Source: Providencia rettgeri
GTDB taxonomy: Bacteria; Pseudomonadota; Gammaproteobacteria; Enterobacterales; Enterobacteriaceae
Assembly (NCBI RefSeq): GCF_023205015.1
Contig: NZ_CP096258.1
Location: 3,968,001 to 4,032,000, forward strand
Direction of reading: 5' to 3'
Length of the DNA stretch: 64,000 bases
The translations under genes and the position numbers were made by a program. Below the pieces are notes generated by a model. That model was not told the origin of the DNA and made no database searches. It was given only the letters and a program-made list of their open reading frames with translations. Positions within the stretch are counted from its first letter, which is position 1. The number at the start of each line of letters is the position of its first letter. Of this stretch, positions 1-8,348 are shown piece by piece.

Positions 1-529
1 TGAAGTCAGTAATGAGTTTTTTGGCTTGCTCTTCTTTACCAAACAATGCGCCAAGCTCATTAGTACGCTCAGTTAAACTACCAATAAAGTTTTTGTTATC
101 TATGTCTAATGAAATAGTTGGAGCAACACCACTGAGTTTGTCATAGGCATCACGAGCACGGCTACCGCCTAAAATCAGGTCAGGTTTAGCATTACTTAAT
201 GTTTCATAAGCAGGTTCAAATAATGTCCCGCCATTGACGTATTCAGAGCCGCTATATTTTGTTAAGAATTCAGGGAAGTGAACATTGGTTTGAGGAACAC
301 CGGCAACTGGGGCTCCGAGTGCATCCATGATGTCTAGTGTTTCCATGTTCATCACAATGACTTTTTGAGGGTGACGAGGAATTTCAGTTTTGCCTTGGGC
401 ATGTTCTATTGTGATAGTTTGTTTTTCTGCGACTTGAGCTGTTTCTGTAGAGTCTTTCGCGTTATCACAACCCGCTAATACTAATGCTGATAACAAAGCA
501 ATACCCGAAACTAATGATTTTGCAAACAT
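1..529 (-). CDS. Iron-siderophore ABC transporter substrate-binding lipoprotein (partial, 3' end off window)
   Basis: N-terminal 176 residues of a periplasmic binding protein that would deliver ferric siderophore to an inner-membrane ABC importer. The start is ATG at 527-529 behind GAGGAAAT. A lipoprotein signal peptide ends in LVLAGC (Cys at about residue 21), so the mature protein is probably membrane-anchored. The following text has the FatB/FecB-like layout: a short strand with 'IPRHPQKVIVMNMETLDIMDALG', then a conserved 'KPDLILGGSRARDAYDKLSGVAPTI' helix-strand block (each quoted only to show the order of motifs). The ligand cannot be told from this part; catecholate or anguibactin-type is an inference from the resemblance to FatB/YclQ proteins. 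The rest of the transporter would lie to the left of the window. Confidence 0.85.
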   Translation of the reverse strand, partial: MFAKSLVSGIALLSALVLAGCDNAKDSTETAQVAEKQTITIEHAQGKTEIPRHPQKVIVMNMETLDIMDALGAPVAGVPQTNVHFPEFLTKYSGSEYVNGGTLFEPAYETLSNAKPDLILGGSRARDAYDKLSGVAPTISLDIDNKNFIGSLTERTNELGALFGKEEQAKKLITDF

Positions 530-612
530 CTAATTTCCTCCGTCCATCGATAAAAGTACTGATGATAAAATTTGGTGATCCACAATGTAGCGTATATTAC
601 ACGCAAATAAGC

Positions 613-637
613 GCAAATGATATTAGTTTGCATTTGC
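613..637. promoter_or_regulatory. Inverted repeat upstream of siderophore-binding gene (possible Fur-type operator)
   Basis: GCAAATG at 613-619 and CATTTGC at 631-637 form a perfect 7-bp inverted repeat with an 11-bp centre. It lies about 85-110 bp upstream of the lipoprotein gene start at 529. The middle 19 bp match the Fur 19-mer consensus at only about 10 positions, so the Fur assignment is inference from the gene's role in iron uptake. No other gene occupies 530-790. Confidence 0.35.
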
Positions 638-790
638 ATTCGCTGAAAAGTTGTTACAACGCACAAAAACATCAATTTAATTCGTTGAATCTATGAATTT
701 TAAAGTGTTAAAAGGCAAGAGCGAGATACAAAACGAGGAGAACTCTATAAAAGAAAGGGTTGGCAGTTTGTTACGGCACTTAATTCAAAA

Positions 791-890
791 ATAAATAGGT
801 TGAGTTTCCTACTGTACGTGCTTGCTTAGCGACTTTTATTACAGTTAGGCGACATAAAATCGTCATCTCAACCTATTTATCATTAACAAC
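791..890. repeat. 100-bp element with 14-bp perfect terminal inverted repeats
   Basis: ATAAATAGGTTGAG at 791-804 is exactly repeated in inverted form at 877-890, enclosing 72 bp. A second nested pair, ACTGTA 811-816 and TACAGT 840-845, can form inside. It lies 14 bp beyond the 3' end of the fimbrial operon. On the minus strand the right arm is followed by a T-rich run, so it could be a large branched terminator for the operon. It could also be a small non-autonomous mobile element (MITE-like) or a structured RNA. No coding potential is seen inside. Confidence 0.6.
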
Positions 891-904
891 CATTTAAAGA
901 CTTA

Positions 905-1177
905 TTATTGCGTATCATCCAGTCGCCCATTTTCACTGAGCTGAGAGCTGATATCTTCAAGGAACCAATCAATTGGTGTTCCCATCAAAAATGCAAGTTT
1001 AAACAAGTGAAATAAATCAATCTTGATTTTGCCTCTTTCATAGCGTGAGATCTGTTGTTGGCTAACACCGAGTAATTGAGCTAACTGAAAACCGGTATAT
1101 CCCAGTTCTCTACGCTTTTCTAAGATCCTCTGACCTACCATATAATGGATTTTTTCACTGCCATTTTCTGAATACAT
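905..1177 (-). CDS. mrpJ: MrpJ-like HTH (XRE/Cro-CI) regulator at end of fimbrial operon
   Basis: A 90-residue protein, nearly all of it an XRE-type helix-turn-helix domain (about residues 15-72). The recognition-helix segment SQQQISRYERG is the hallmark of the MrpJ group. In Proteus mirabilis, MrpJ is encoded by the last gene of the mrp operon and represses flagellar genes while fimbriae are made, so cells switch between adherence and motility (established for that protein; inferred here). The start ATG lies at 1175-1177, only 14 bp after the adhesin gene stop, consistent with cotranscription. The upstream ribosome site is weak (GGTGAAA). Confidence 0.85.
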   Translation of the reverse strand: MYSENGSEKIHYMVGQRILEKRRELGYTGFQLAQLLGVSQQQISRYERGKIKIDLFHLFKLAFLMGTPIDWFLEDISSQLSENGRLDDTQ

Positions 1178-1191
1178 ATTTTCACCATCTA

Positions 1192-2058
1192 TTAAGGCAC
1201 AGTTAAAATAAGGGCTGCGGCACCTTCAAATTGGCCAGCTTGAACTCGGCCACTGGTACCTAATACGGCTTTCAACGTTACCGAATTTGTTCCACCTGCA
1301 GGTACGTGAATTCTATAACCATTTTCCCCTGGTGTATTATTCCCGCCTAAATACAAATTCGCGTATAAACTGTTATCAGGCCGTAAATTTACACGCCCAT
1401 TTGTTACGTTAACACCAGTGGCAATCACTAAAACATCCATCGCTAAGTTACATGTCACACTAATGTTTACTTGTTTTGATTGGCCTGCGAGGTCTGCTTC
1501 GCTAATTGGGCCAAAGTTGATATCTGGGATGGTATTGTTGATCTTACAAGCTCCAATCGGTGGAGGCGCAATGCCACATAATGAGCCGGGAATTAACCCA
1601 CCGTTATTTGTAACCCCTGTGCGATCTTGGTAAAACAGCCCCACACATTCCTGATTATTCTGTAGCCTAACCCCGGTATGAACAGCCCACTGTGTTGCTG
1701 GAGCTGTCGCCTTTGCCAAAACACCGGGTATATTCTGAATGTCACGCATGTATTGATACTTAGAAATTTCGGCCAACTCGACGGTTGCCGACCCTGGTGT
1801 TCCAGCAGCTGTGTGCTTATGGCTTATGGTGAGATAACATCTCGACCACCCAAAGCAAGGATTACGCGTAGTTGGCAATTCAGGGTCCCAACGGGCAATC
1901 ACATACTTATAATCTGCATCTCCGTTATTTGGGTTACTACCGGGTCTTGATTCCGTGATATAAGAAAAAATAGAGGCGGATGCAGTAGATGAAAACATGA
2001 CTGCACCAATTAATAGCGATAAAAATACTTTCATATTAGTCACAGCCTTATTATTCAT
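1192..2058 (-). CDS. mrpH: MrpH-like two-domain fimbrial tip adhesin
   Basis: A 288-residue secreted protein with a signal peptide ending near residue 29 (ASA). The N-terminal half is the receptor-binding domain: SIFSYITES, RWDPE, NPCFGW and NQECVGLFYQ recall P. mirabilis MrpH. The C-terminal half from about residue 170 (CKINNT) is the pilin domain that receives the donor strand of the next subunit. His80, His82 (in ISHKHT) and His127 have the spacing of the zinc-binding triad described for MrpH. The start ATG at 2056-2058 overlaps the preceding pilin stop by 8 bp; Met9 (2034) is a possible alternative. As the tip subunit it would mediate surface attachment. Confidence 0.88.
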   Translation of the reverse strand: MNNKAVTNMKVFLSLLIGAVMFSSTASASIFSYITESRPGSNPNNGDADYKYVIARWDPELPTTRNPCFGWSRCYLTISHKHTAAGTPGSATVELAEISKYQYMRDIQNIPGVLAKATAPATQWAVHTGVRLQNNQECVGLFYQDRTGVTNNGGLIPGSLCGIAPPPIGACKINNTIPDINFGPISEADLAGQSKQVNISVTCNLAMDVLVIATGVNVTNGRVNLRPDNSLYANLYLGGNNTPGENGYRIHVPAGGTNSVTLKAVLGTSGRVQAGQFEGAAALILTVP

Positions 2059-2581
2059 AATCTAATTTAAATGTTGCTACAGCACTGTAAGGCCCTACTT
2101 TTATTGTTTTATTCGCAATAGCATCAGGTTCACCTTTTAAATACGCATAAAACCGTAATTGGTTAGCACCATCTTGTAACGTTAACTTCGAGCCTTTCTG
2201 GTCAATAGCCAGTGGTGTTTTATCTGAGTTTTGTAACCCCACTGCGAAACCAGATGCAACACTATTTGTTGATAATGCAATAAAACCAGGAAGTGCAAGA
2301 TTAGGTGTTCCTGAAAACGTCACTTCCACAAATTTGCCTATCGTTGTGTCACAGTCGGCCAGTTTAATCGCAAACTCTTTAGGCGGAGTTTCACCATAGG
2401 TGTAAAAGTTTTTTTCTGGTGTATCAAAAAATTCCATCAGGATGTTTTCATCACCAGGCAAAATAGTGCAGGGTTCCTCTACTAAATTACCGATAATTCT
2501 TAAATTATCAGGTACAGCAAAAGCCGTACTGAAGTTGATAACTAATGCTCCGGCTACTGCACATTGAATTAATTTGTTCAT
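2051..2581 (-). CDS. Minor fimbrial subunit (MrpG-like pilin)
   Basis: A 176-residue type 1-family pilin with a signal peptide (cleavage after about AFA, residue 22) and the N-terminal pilin Cys near CTILPG, paired with a second Cys in ADCDT. It ends in the FKLDYE beta-zipper motif used for chaperone binding. Its start ATG (2579-2581) overlaps the preceding stop as TAATG, with GGAG upstream, so translation is probably coupled. By position just before the adhesin it corresponds best to MrpG, a tip-adaptor subunit; the precise equivalence is inferred. Confidence 0.8.
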   Translation of the reverse strand: MNKLIQCAVAGALVINFSTAFAVPDNLRIIGNLVEEPCTILPGDENILMEFFDTPEKNFYTYGETPPKEFAIKLADCDTTIGKFVEVTFSGTPNLALPGFIALSTNSVASGFAVGLQNSDKTPLAIDQKGSKLTLQDGANQLRFYAYLKGEPDAIANKTIKVGPYSAVATFKLDYE

Positions 2582-3066
2582 TATTGGTACTCCGCTAGCA
2601 ATGTCCCTGTTGCGGTAAAGCCTCCTTCAGGCAACGTAACTCCCAATCTCTTAACTGGAACAACTTCTAAAACAGGCGGTTGCCCATATGTAATCTTTAA
2701 TGGTTTATTGATTTCAAAACCTAAACCATTTTGGGTAATACGCATGCCAAGATCTCGAACATTGGTTTCCAAAGCTGACGCATCAAAATCGGTTGCGGTG
2801 CCTTTGATTGTCAGCATCAAGTCCCAACCTTTTAAATTGTCTTCACACTTCAATGCGTAATTAATAGGTTTCGTGAATCTGACCCCATCTATTTTATGTA
2901 AACCAATATCTTTGTATTCAATGACGTTGACTTTATCTTCAAAAACAGTACAAGGCGGTGGAATTAACAAGGTTCCTGTAAATTCCACATCGTTTGCCAT
3001 CACAGCGCTAGTAGGTATTACTAACAAACTCATTATCAGCGGAAATCTTTTGATTATTCTTTGCAT
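2581..3066 (-). CDS. Minor fimbrial subunit, tandem paralogue of the next pilin
   Basis: A 161-residue pilin. I place the start at ATG 3064-3066 (MQRIIKRF) because GAGGGAAA lies 6 bp upstream and a signal peptide (end VMA, about residue 24) follows at once; a longer frame to 3123 has no such support. It has the PPPC motif of the pilin fold, a second Cys, and ends near LLAEYQ. It aligns with its neighbour at 3077-3631 along most of its length (PPPC, shared IDG..PINY block, ALETNVRDLG versus AIETDLPGLG, PV..L..TL), so the two look like a tandem duplication. The role is minor adaptor in the fibre. Confidence 0.8.
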   Translation of the reverse strand: MQRIIKRFPLIMSLLVIPTSAVMANDVEFTGTLLIPPPCTVFEDKVNVIEYKDIGLHKIDGVRFTKPINYALKCEDNLKGWDLMLTIKGTATDFDASALETNVRDLGMRITQNGLGFEINKPLKITYGQPPVLEVVPVKRLGVTLPEGGFTATGTLLAEYQ

Positions 3067-3076
3067 TATTTTTCCC

Positions 3077-3631
3077 TCACTGATAATCAAGTTTGATAGT
3101 GACGCCCGCATGAAAAACCCCACCCTTTGTTAGTGTTGTGGATAGGTCACGAACAGGTATCGCTTCAAATTGAGGTGCATTTGGATATACAAACTTAATT
3201 TCTTGATTTAATCGAAGCTTGCTTCCGTTATAACGAAATGCTATTCCTAACCCCGGAAGATCTGTCTCAATTGCACCGCTATCAAAAGATGCAGGAATAC
3301 CAATCAACGTCATCTTCATTTGCGATGTTGGTCTTTTTTCACAGTCAATGTTGTAATTTATAGGTCTCGAGTAAGCGTTACCGTCAATTCGCGTACTCAT
3401 GATTTCATCAAAATTGACTTTGATTATATTTCCACCATTAATTTTGCAAGGCGGTGGAGCTAACACAACACCTTTAATCGGTACGGTTATCATACCGGGC
3501 GTGATTGTCGCCCGTGTATTTCCCGATGGGCTGATACGTGATTCGGGTAACCCTGCATAGGAAGCCGATGTAAAAAGTAGTCCAGCGAGACATGATGCCA
3601 GCAGGTACCGCTGCTTATTTAAATCATTCAT
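3077..3631 (-). CDS. Minor fimbrial subunit (MrpF-like pilin)
   Basis: A 184-residue secreted pilin with signal peptide (to about YAG, residue 27) and the PPPC Cys that starts the pilin domain near residue 61, preceded by a longer N-terminal arm. It ends in IKLDYQ, the C-terminal strand recognised by PapD-type chaperones. The start ATG at 3629-3631 lies within the last codons of mrpE, whose stop is at 3624-3626. Paralogous to the next gene. It probably sits in the tip fibrillum; MrpF by operon position. Confidence 0.8.
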   Translation of the reverse strand: MNDLNKQRYLLASCLAGLLFTSASYAGLPESRISPSGNTRATITPGMITVPIKGVVLAPPPCKINGGNIIKVNFDEIMSTRIDGNAYSRPINYNIDCEKRPTSQMKMTLIGIPASFDSGAIETDLPGLGIAFRYNGSKLRLNQEIKFVYPNAPQFEAIPVRDLSTTLTKGGVFHAGVTIKLDYQ

Positions 3632-4205
3632 AATCCACCTTAAAGTCCATTACGGCGCTGAAACTTCCTTCCGTTAATTTTTCGGGAGTTCTCACTGGCG
3701 TGACGAAATACTGAAGAGTCCCCTGCGGTGCATCAAGGAATTGTGGACGACCTCGGCTTCCTAATCTGATGTCTTCCCGTTGTGCATCAGTCACTTCTAA
3801 CGCTAAGCCGGAGACACCTTTTACACTTAACATTTCTGGAAAATGTTTATCTGATACAGCAACAAAGGAAACCGTTATCACGGGCTGCATTGCATCCCAA
3901 ATCGCTCTGCCCGTTCTAGTGTCTTTCATTCGGCTTTCCGTGCGAATGCAATGTCTAAATTCTAATTCGAATGAAACTGGCTCAGCTCTGTCACCAGGTT
4001 TACGGAGTGAATAAGAAGGGATCTCCCCTAGAGACACTTCTTGGCGCATTGAATTAGTCACATCCATCGTACAAGGTGCTTCGGTCATCATGCCATTGAC
4101 TGTCAATGTCCCGTGTAAACCATCAATATCCCAACTGCTTATTCCAAAGGTAAACGTAGGAACTAAACCGAATAAGAGAGTGCTGAACAGGAGAGTCCTT
4201 TTCAT
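3624..4205 (-). CDS. mrpE: Minor fimbrial subunit (MrpE-like)
   Basis: A 193-residue pilin-fold protein with a signal peptide (FTFG, about residue 21), the first pilin Cys in APCTMDVT, a second Cys in FRHC, and the terminal FKVDYE strand. It follows the chaperone gene by 13 bp, as mrpE follows mrpD in P. mirabilis. The likely role is a minor or adaptor subunit incorporated by the same usher. Confidence 0.8.
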   Translation of the reverse strand: MKRTLLFSTLLFGLVPTFTFGISSWDIDGLHGTLTVNGMMTEAPCTMDVTNSMRQEVSLGEIPSYSLRKPGDRAEPVSFELEFRHCIRTESRMKDTRTGRAIWDAMQPVITVSFVAVSDKHFPEMLSVKGVSGLALEVTDAQREDIRLGSRGRPQFLDAPQGTLQYFVTPVRTPEKLTEGSFSAVMDFKVDYE

Positions 4206-4218
4206 ACGTTATTCCCCG

Positions 4219-4971
4219 TTATCTGTCTGTCGAAGATTCAACTTTGCAAGTTGTACCAGCGCAACCAAACGTCAACTTAGGCCTTCCACCATAATCGTTG
4301 ATATAAGTCAGAACTGGTTTTGCCCCCATGGCACTTGCACTACCTTTAAGCATTCCATTACTTTTTGGTGAGATCATGACCGGTTCAAATTGTTTGACAG
4401 TGTCTCCACCCACTTTTGCGCTTGCATCTACAATCGTGACGAAATAAGCCGTTGGATTCGTAATTTCATAGGCATCACCTTTGCGTGTGAGTGTAATTTT
4501 CTCTTGCCATGGGTTTTCTAAGTCCGTACGAGTGGCATATAACGCTTTTGGTCTATAAAACAATTTAATACGCGTCTGTAACGCAATTTGTAATACGTTA
4601 GCTTCTTTACTACGCGGTGGAATTTCACGTAAGTTAAAGTAATAAACACTTTCTCTATCCTGTGGCAATGTAGCGATATCAGGAAGAGATTGAATTTTAA
4701 CTTGGCTACCTTCACCGGGCTCTACACGTTGAACTGGCGGTAAAACCGTGAGTGGGCTTTCAATTTTGTTACCATTAATATCTTCAATCCAGCCCTGTGC
4801 AAGATAGGGTAACTCTGTGTTTTCATTCTTAATATTTAAGCTAATGGTCTTTTCAGCCCCATTATAAATGACCCGTGTTCTATCAAGTGCAATTGCAGCT
4901 AAAGCCTGTCCACATAGCACCGCGGATAACGTAATTGTCGTAGTAAAAAATGCAATTTTCTTAATATTCAT
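4219..4971 (-). CDS. mrpD: Periplasmic pilus assembly chaperone (PapD family)
   Basis: A 250-residue protein with signal peptide (to GQALA) and the two immunoglobulin-like domains of PapD/FimC chaperones. It caps newly secreted pilins by donor-strand complementation and hands them to the usher. Visible family marks are ALDRTRVIYNGAEKTISL at the N-terminus, the G1-region P..ESVYYFNLREIPP, and a C-terminal Cys pair (CAGTTC). The ATG at 4969-4971 is preferred; a TTG nine bases upstream also opens the frame and neither has a strong ribosome site. Lies 35 bp after the usher gene. Confidence 0.9.
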   Translation of the reverse strand: MNIKKIAFFTTTITLSAVLCGQALAAIALDRTRVIYNGAEKTISLNIKNENTELPYLAQGWIEDINGNKIESPLTVLPPVQRVEPGEGSQVKIQSLPDIATLPQDRESVYYFNLREIPPRSKEANVLQIALQTRIKLFYRPKALYATRTDLENPWQEKITLTRKGDAYEITNPTAYFVTIVDASAKVGGDTVKQFEPVMISPKSNGMLKGSASAMGAKPVLTYINDYGGRPKLTFGCAGTTCKVESSTDR

Positions 4972-5006
4972 ATGTACCAACTATTTATAAAATCAAGCAA
5001 CTTGGG

Positions 5007-7697
5007 TTACTCGGTATAATCTGCGCTGTAAGCAATATCCGGTGGTTTCAATAACCAACGCTGACTTGGTGCTACGCCCTGTTTAATCGGTGCAGGTTTG
5101 TAAACTGGTGCAGGCTGCCCAACAGGCACGGCTTTTGCTGGCATATATCCAGGTTCAACACTTGGGCTGCTTGTACACGGTAATAACAGTGAGTTAAATT
5201 CCGCTGTTGTAATATTTTCAGGGACTTGAATTTTGCATTGCGCACTTCCATCCCAGTAGACATCTAAAACTTCATTTGGATTAACACCCGAGATATACAC
5301 GGAGCCATTATCTGTCACGATACCGAGCTCTCTATTTTTCTCATTTCTCACGGTAGCCCCAAATGGCGGATAACTTCCGTCTGCCAATGCCAATCTCACC
5401 ATCGTTTTAACACCCGATAACACCTCAAACTCGCGGTAAGCCACGGCTCCTTCGGTCAGTGTTATAGGCTGCGATGTTCGAATCGCTTCCACGTCGTCAG
5501 GTAATTGAGTCACATCAATATGCGTACTGGTACGATAGTAATCACTGATGTCAGCGACCACTGCTTTACCAAAAATATTGGTTTCCGTGTTTGGTCCAAA
5601 ACCTTGAATAGGAACATTTTTCACACCTTCAGTACCTACCATCACTCGACTTCCACCTGGCGTATTAATGCGGTGTAGTGCGGCACCATGCCCCGTGACA
5701 GTTGCGCCACCCTGTAAAGAAAATGCCGCTGAAGAGGTATCCCCATTGATATAGCTGGTACTTGCCGTTACTGTTGCTAAATCCGCGTAACGCGTATAGA
5801 AACCATCAATAGTTCCGCGACCACGACTACTCACCCCAGTACCAACACGATAATTTGTTTTATCATCAATGGAGTCGAAATAGCTGACAGTGTGAGAATT
5901 ACCATCCCTAGTAACCATATTGTTATAGCTAATTGACGCTCTATCAGCCCAAGGCAAAGAGAGGTTCATATATAGCCCATCGTCATTATTTCTATTATCA
6001 AATTTGTTACGAAATGCCGTTAAACTTAAATTGATGTTTTTAAAACGGCCAATATCAAAATATTTAGCAATAGAAAGGTTATAGCGTTTTGCCGCAGGCT
6101 TATTCCAATAAGTTTCGTGGTTATAGTTCAGATACGCAGTCAGATCCGCACTAGTGAAATACTTATTAAATGTGATCGTATACAGCTCTTTACTATTATC
6201 GAATTCCACCCCTCTGTAACGACGGTCGAGATATTGGTTCATACTCATAAAGTCACGCTCAGAGAATCGGTATCCTGCGAAGGTAACTTGGCTATCATAT
6301 TCTTCAAAACGTTTTGAATAACTTAAGCGATAAGACGCACCCGTATAGATTTTGTTTTCTGTTTTCAGTTTTGCTCGTGACTCAGTGATATCGAATGAAA
6401 TTGCACCGAAAGCGAGTAAATCTCGACCAACACCGAGTGATAATGCGTTATAGTCGCCTGCCGCAACGCCACCGCCGAATAATGACCAACCGTTAGAGAC
6501 CCCCCAGCTAAACTCCCCCGTAACAAATCCTTGCCCTTCTGTTTCGTGTTCCATATTATTCGGTCGGCCACCTGCAATCTTAAACAGTACTGAGCCAGGA
6601 CGAGTTAAATATGGTATGGAGGCAGTATTCATTTGGAATTCTTGTACAGAACCATCTTGCTCTTCGATACGTACATCTAATTTACCGCTAACAGCATCAC
6701 TTAAATCTTGAATACGAAAAGGCCCAGGAGCAACTTGCGTTTCATAAATAACGCGCCCTTGCTGAGTCACAACCACTTTAGCATTAGTTCTTGCAACACC
6801 AGTGACTTCAGGCGCATAGCCACGTAAGTTAGGTGGTAACATTCTCTCATCAGAGATAAGACTTACCCCCATATAACGAAATGAATCAAATAATCCTGAG
6901 CGTAGGAATTGCTCCCCCATCGTTAGCTTTGCATTTAGTTCTTTAACTGCTCGATAAGCATAATATTGGCTCCAATCCCATTTACGATCTGTGGATTGAC
7001 CATTAGTTCGATTATAACTTGCTTGCCAGTCAGCTCTAAAGCGCCAAGCTCCGAGGTTAAAACCTGTTGTACCATTACCAGTTACCGACTGGCTATTGGC
7101 TGAATCAGCAGGCCTTATCAGGTTAGCATTCAAGTTATAGTCAAAAATGAGAGCGGGTACCCCTTCATCCCAGCGAGATGGTGGATCCCAGTTATCAGAG
7201 GTAAATTCGATATACGCCTGAGGTACAGTAATGGTAACTGTTTCTTTGGCTAAAGAACCATTTATTGTCATTCCTGGAATGGTTTCTGGAATTAAACATT
7301 GGCCATTTTTAGCAAACTCAACCTTTTGCTTCCATTCGTCGCGCAAAGCGATATGGTCAACAATATCTGGCGTTAAACAAGGTTCAGTCATACTCGGATC
7401 ATTGGGATCCGCGATATACTCAATATCAAAAATGTCAGCTAAATCGCGACTATTTAAATTAATTTTAAATGGGTATTTCCCAGGCATAACATAGCCCGCA
7501 CGAGAGAACTCATTTAAAGAAATATTTTTTTTATCCTGAAGATCTAAAACGTCCGTATTAAACTCAATACTATCATTATTTGCATTAGCTAAATTTATAT
7601 GAGCAATGGCTATAAACACCATGGTAGCAACAGGCGTTAAAAAATAACTTACTGAGTTATTAAATACTTTATTTTTACTTTTTAATCGCAGAGCCAT
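5007..7697 (-). CDS. mrpC: Outer membrane fimbrial usher (PapC/FimD family)
   Basis: An 896-residue outer membrane assembly platform that secretes and polymerises the pilins. The signal peptide is unusually long (about 40 residues, ending NLANA), followed by the N-terminal chaperone-binding domain (IEFNTDVLDL), a central 24-strand barrel region with plug, and C-terminal domains ending after the Cys pair CKIQ...PCTS. The tail carries a proline-rich stretch (about residues 845-880, PAPVYKPAP) beyond the usual end. The start ATG 7695-7697 has AAGGGAC upstream. It follows mrpB by 20 bp. Confidence 0.93.
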   Translation of the reverse strand: MALRLKSKNKVFNNSVSYFLTPVATMVFIAIAHINLANANNDSIEFNTDVLDLQDKKNISLNEFSRAGYVMPGKYPFKINLNSRDLADIFDIEYIADPNDPSMTEPCLTPDIVDHIALRDEWKQKVEFAKNGQCLIPETIPGMTINGSLAKETVTITVPQAYIEFTSDNWDPPSRWDEGVPALIFDYNLNANLIRPADSANSQSVTGNGTTGFNLGAWRFRADWQASYNRTNGQSTDRKWDWSQYYAYRAVKELNAKLTMGEQFLRSGLFDSFRYMGVSLISDERMLPPNLRGYAPEVTGVARTNAKVVVTQQGRVIYETQVAPGPFRIQDLSDAVSGKLDVRIEEQDGSVQEFQMNTASIPYLTRPGSVLFKIAGGRPNNMEHETEGQGFVTGEFSWGVSNGWSLFGGGVAAGDYNALSLGVGRDLLAFGAISFDITESRAKLKTENKIYTGASYRLSYSKRFEEYDSQVTFAGYRFSERDFMSMNQYLDRRYRGVEFDNSKELYTITFNKYFTSADLTAYLNYNHETYWNKPAAKRYNLSIAKYFDIGRFKNINLSLTAFRNKFDNRNNDDGLYMNLSLPWADRASISYNNMVTRDGNSHTVSYFDSIDDKTNYRVGTGVSSRGRGTIDGFYTRYADLATVTASTSYINGDTSSAAFSLQGGATVTGHGAALHRINTPGGSRVMVGTEGVKNVPIQGFGPNTETNIFGKAVVADISDYYRTSTHIDVTQLPDDVEAIRTSQPITLTEGAVAYREFEVLSGVKTMVRLALADGSYPPFGATVRNEKNRELGIVTDNGSVYISGVNPNEVLDVYWDGSAQCKIQVPENITTAEFNSLLLPCTSSPSVEPGYMPAKAVPVGQPAPVYKPAPIKQGVAPSQRWLLKPPDIAYSADYTE

Positions 7698-7717
7698 AAT
7701 AGTCCCTTAGTAATAAC

Positions 7718-8269
7718 TCAGTAATAATCCATTTTAAAACGGATAGTTGTCTGATAATTCCCTGGTTTTAAGCGCTTATTATTAGGCACTACCTGCACCT
7801 TATAGTGCAGAGTTGTCTCTCCCGCGCTAATAGGTAAATCTGGCATTGCCTTACCAGGTATTGCAACATTTCCAGCCAAATCAGAAATTTTTACTGATAA
7901 TCCATTCGCATGCCCAAACACATCGAAGTTACGGCCATCAGTTGGACCATCGAATGTAATATTGAAAGTTTGCCAATTAGGAGCTCCAGGAGTTACCGGT
8001 GTTAAAACACAATTGATAAGGCGTATAGAGAAATCACTTGTTGGACTTTCTCTGTCGTGAATTATCTGGCTAACCGGTACAGTCGTTATGCTAACTGATT
8101 GATCTCGGTTATCAGCATCAATTGCACAAGGGCTCTCAATGATTGAACCGCCCATAGTAACAGTTCCTTTGAACTGACTTTGTGCCCGAGAATTTTGATT
8201 TTGCGCACTCACTATCGGGGCAAATATCATTCCTGAAAGCACCATGACAATAATGCCAAAGTGATTCAT
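7718..8269 (-). CDS. mrpB: Fimbrial subunit (MrpB-like, probable anchor/terminator)
   Basis: A 183-residue pilin with signal peptide (VSAQ, about residue 22), the PCAID first Cys, a second Cys in INCVL, and terminal FKMDYY. It lies between the major pilin and the usher like mrpB, whose role is thought to be fibre anchoring or length control (homology-based). Start ATG at 8267-8269 with GGAG six bases upstream. Confidence 0.82.
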   Translation of the reverse strand: MNHFGIIVMVLSGMIFAPIVSAQNQNSRAQSQFKGTVTMGGSIIESPCAIDADNRDQSVSITTVPVSQIIHDRESPTSDFSIRLINCVLTPVTPGAPNWQTFNITFDGPTDGRNFDVFGHANGLSVKISDLAGNVAIPGKAMPDLPISAGETTLHYKVQVVPNNKRLKPGNYQTTIRFKMDYY

Positions 8270-8318
8270 AGCGACTCCATTTCAACTTAATAACCAATTT
8301 CAATGCATTCAAATTAGT

Positions 8319-8340
8319 GCCCATACATCCTTGTACGGGC
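8319..8340 (-). terminator. Hairpin between major pilin and second subunit gene
   Basis: GCCC-A-TACA at 8319-8327 pairs with TGTA-C-GGGC at 8332-8340 around a 4-base loop. It lies 8 bp beyond the major pilin stop. There is no long T-run, so it is more likely a partial terminator or RNA-stabilising hairpin that keeps major pilin expression above the rest of the operon, as in other fimbrial operons. Confidence 0.55.
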
Positions 8341-8348
8341 GATACCAA

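Noticed and set aside
484..696. 70-codon plus-strand ORF overlapping the siderophore gene start
   Set aside because: It lies on the opposite strand of the lipoprotein signal region and its promoter, has no ribosome site and no family-like text.
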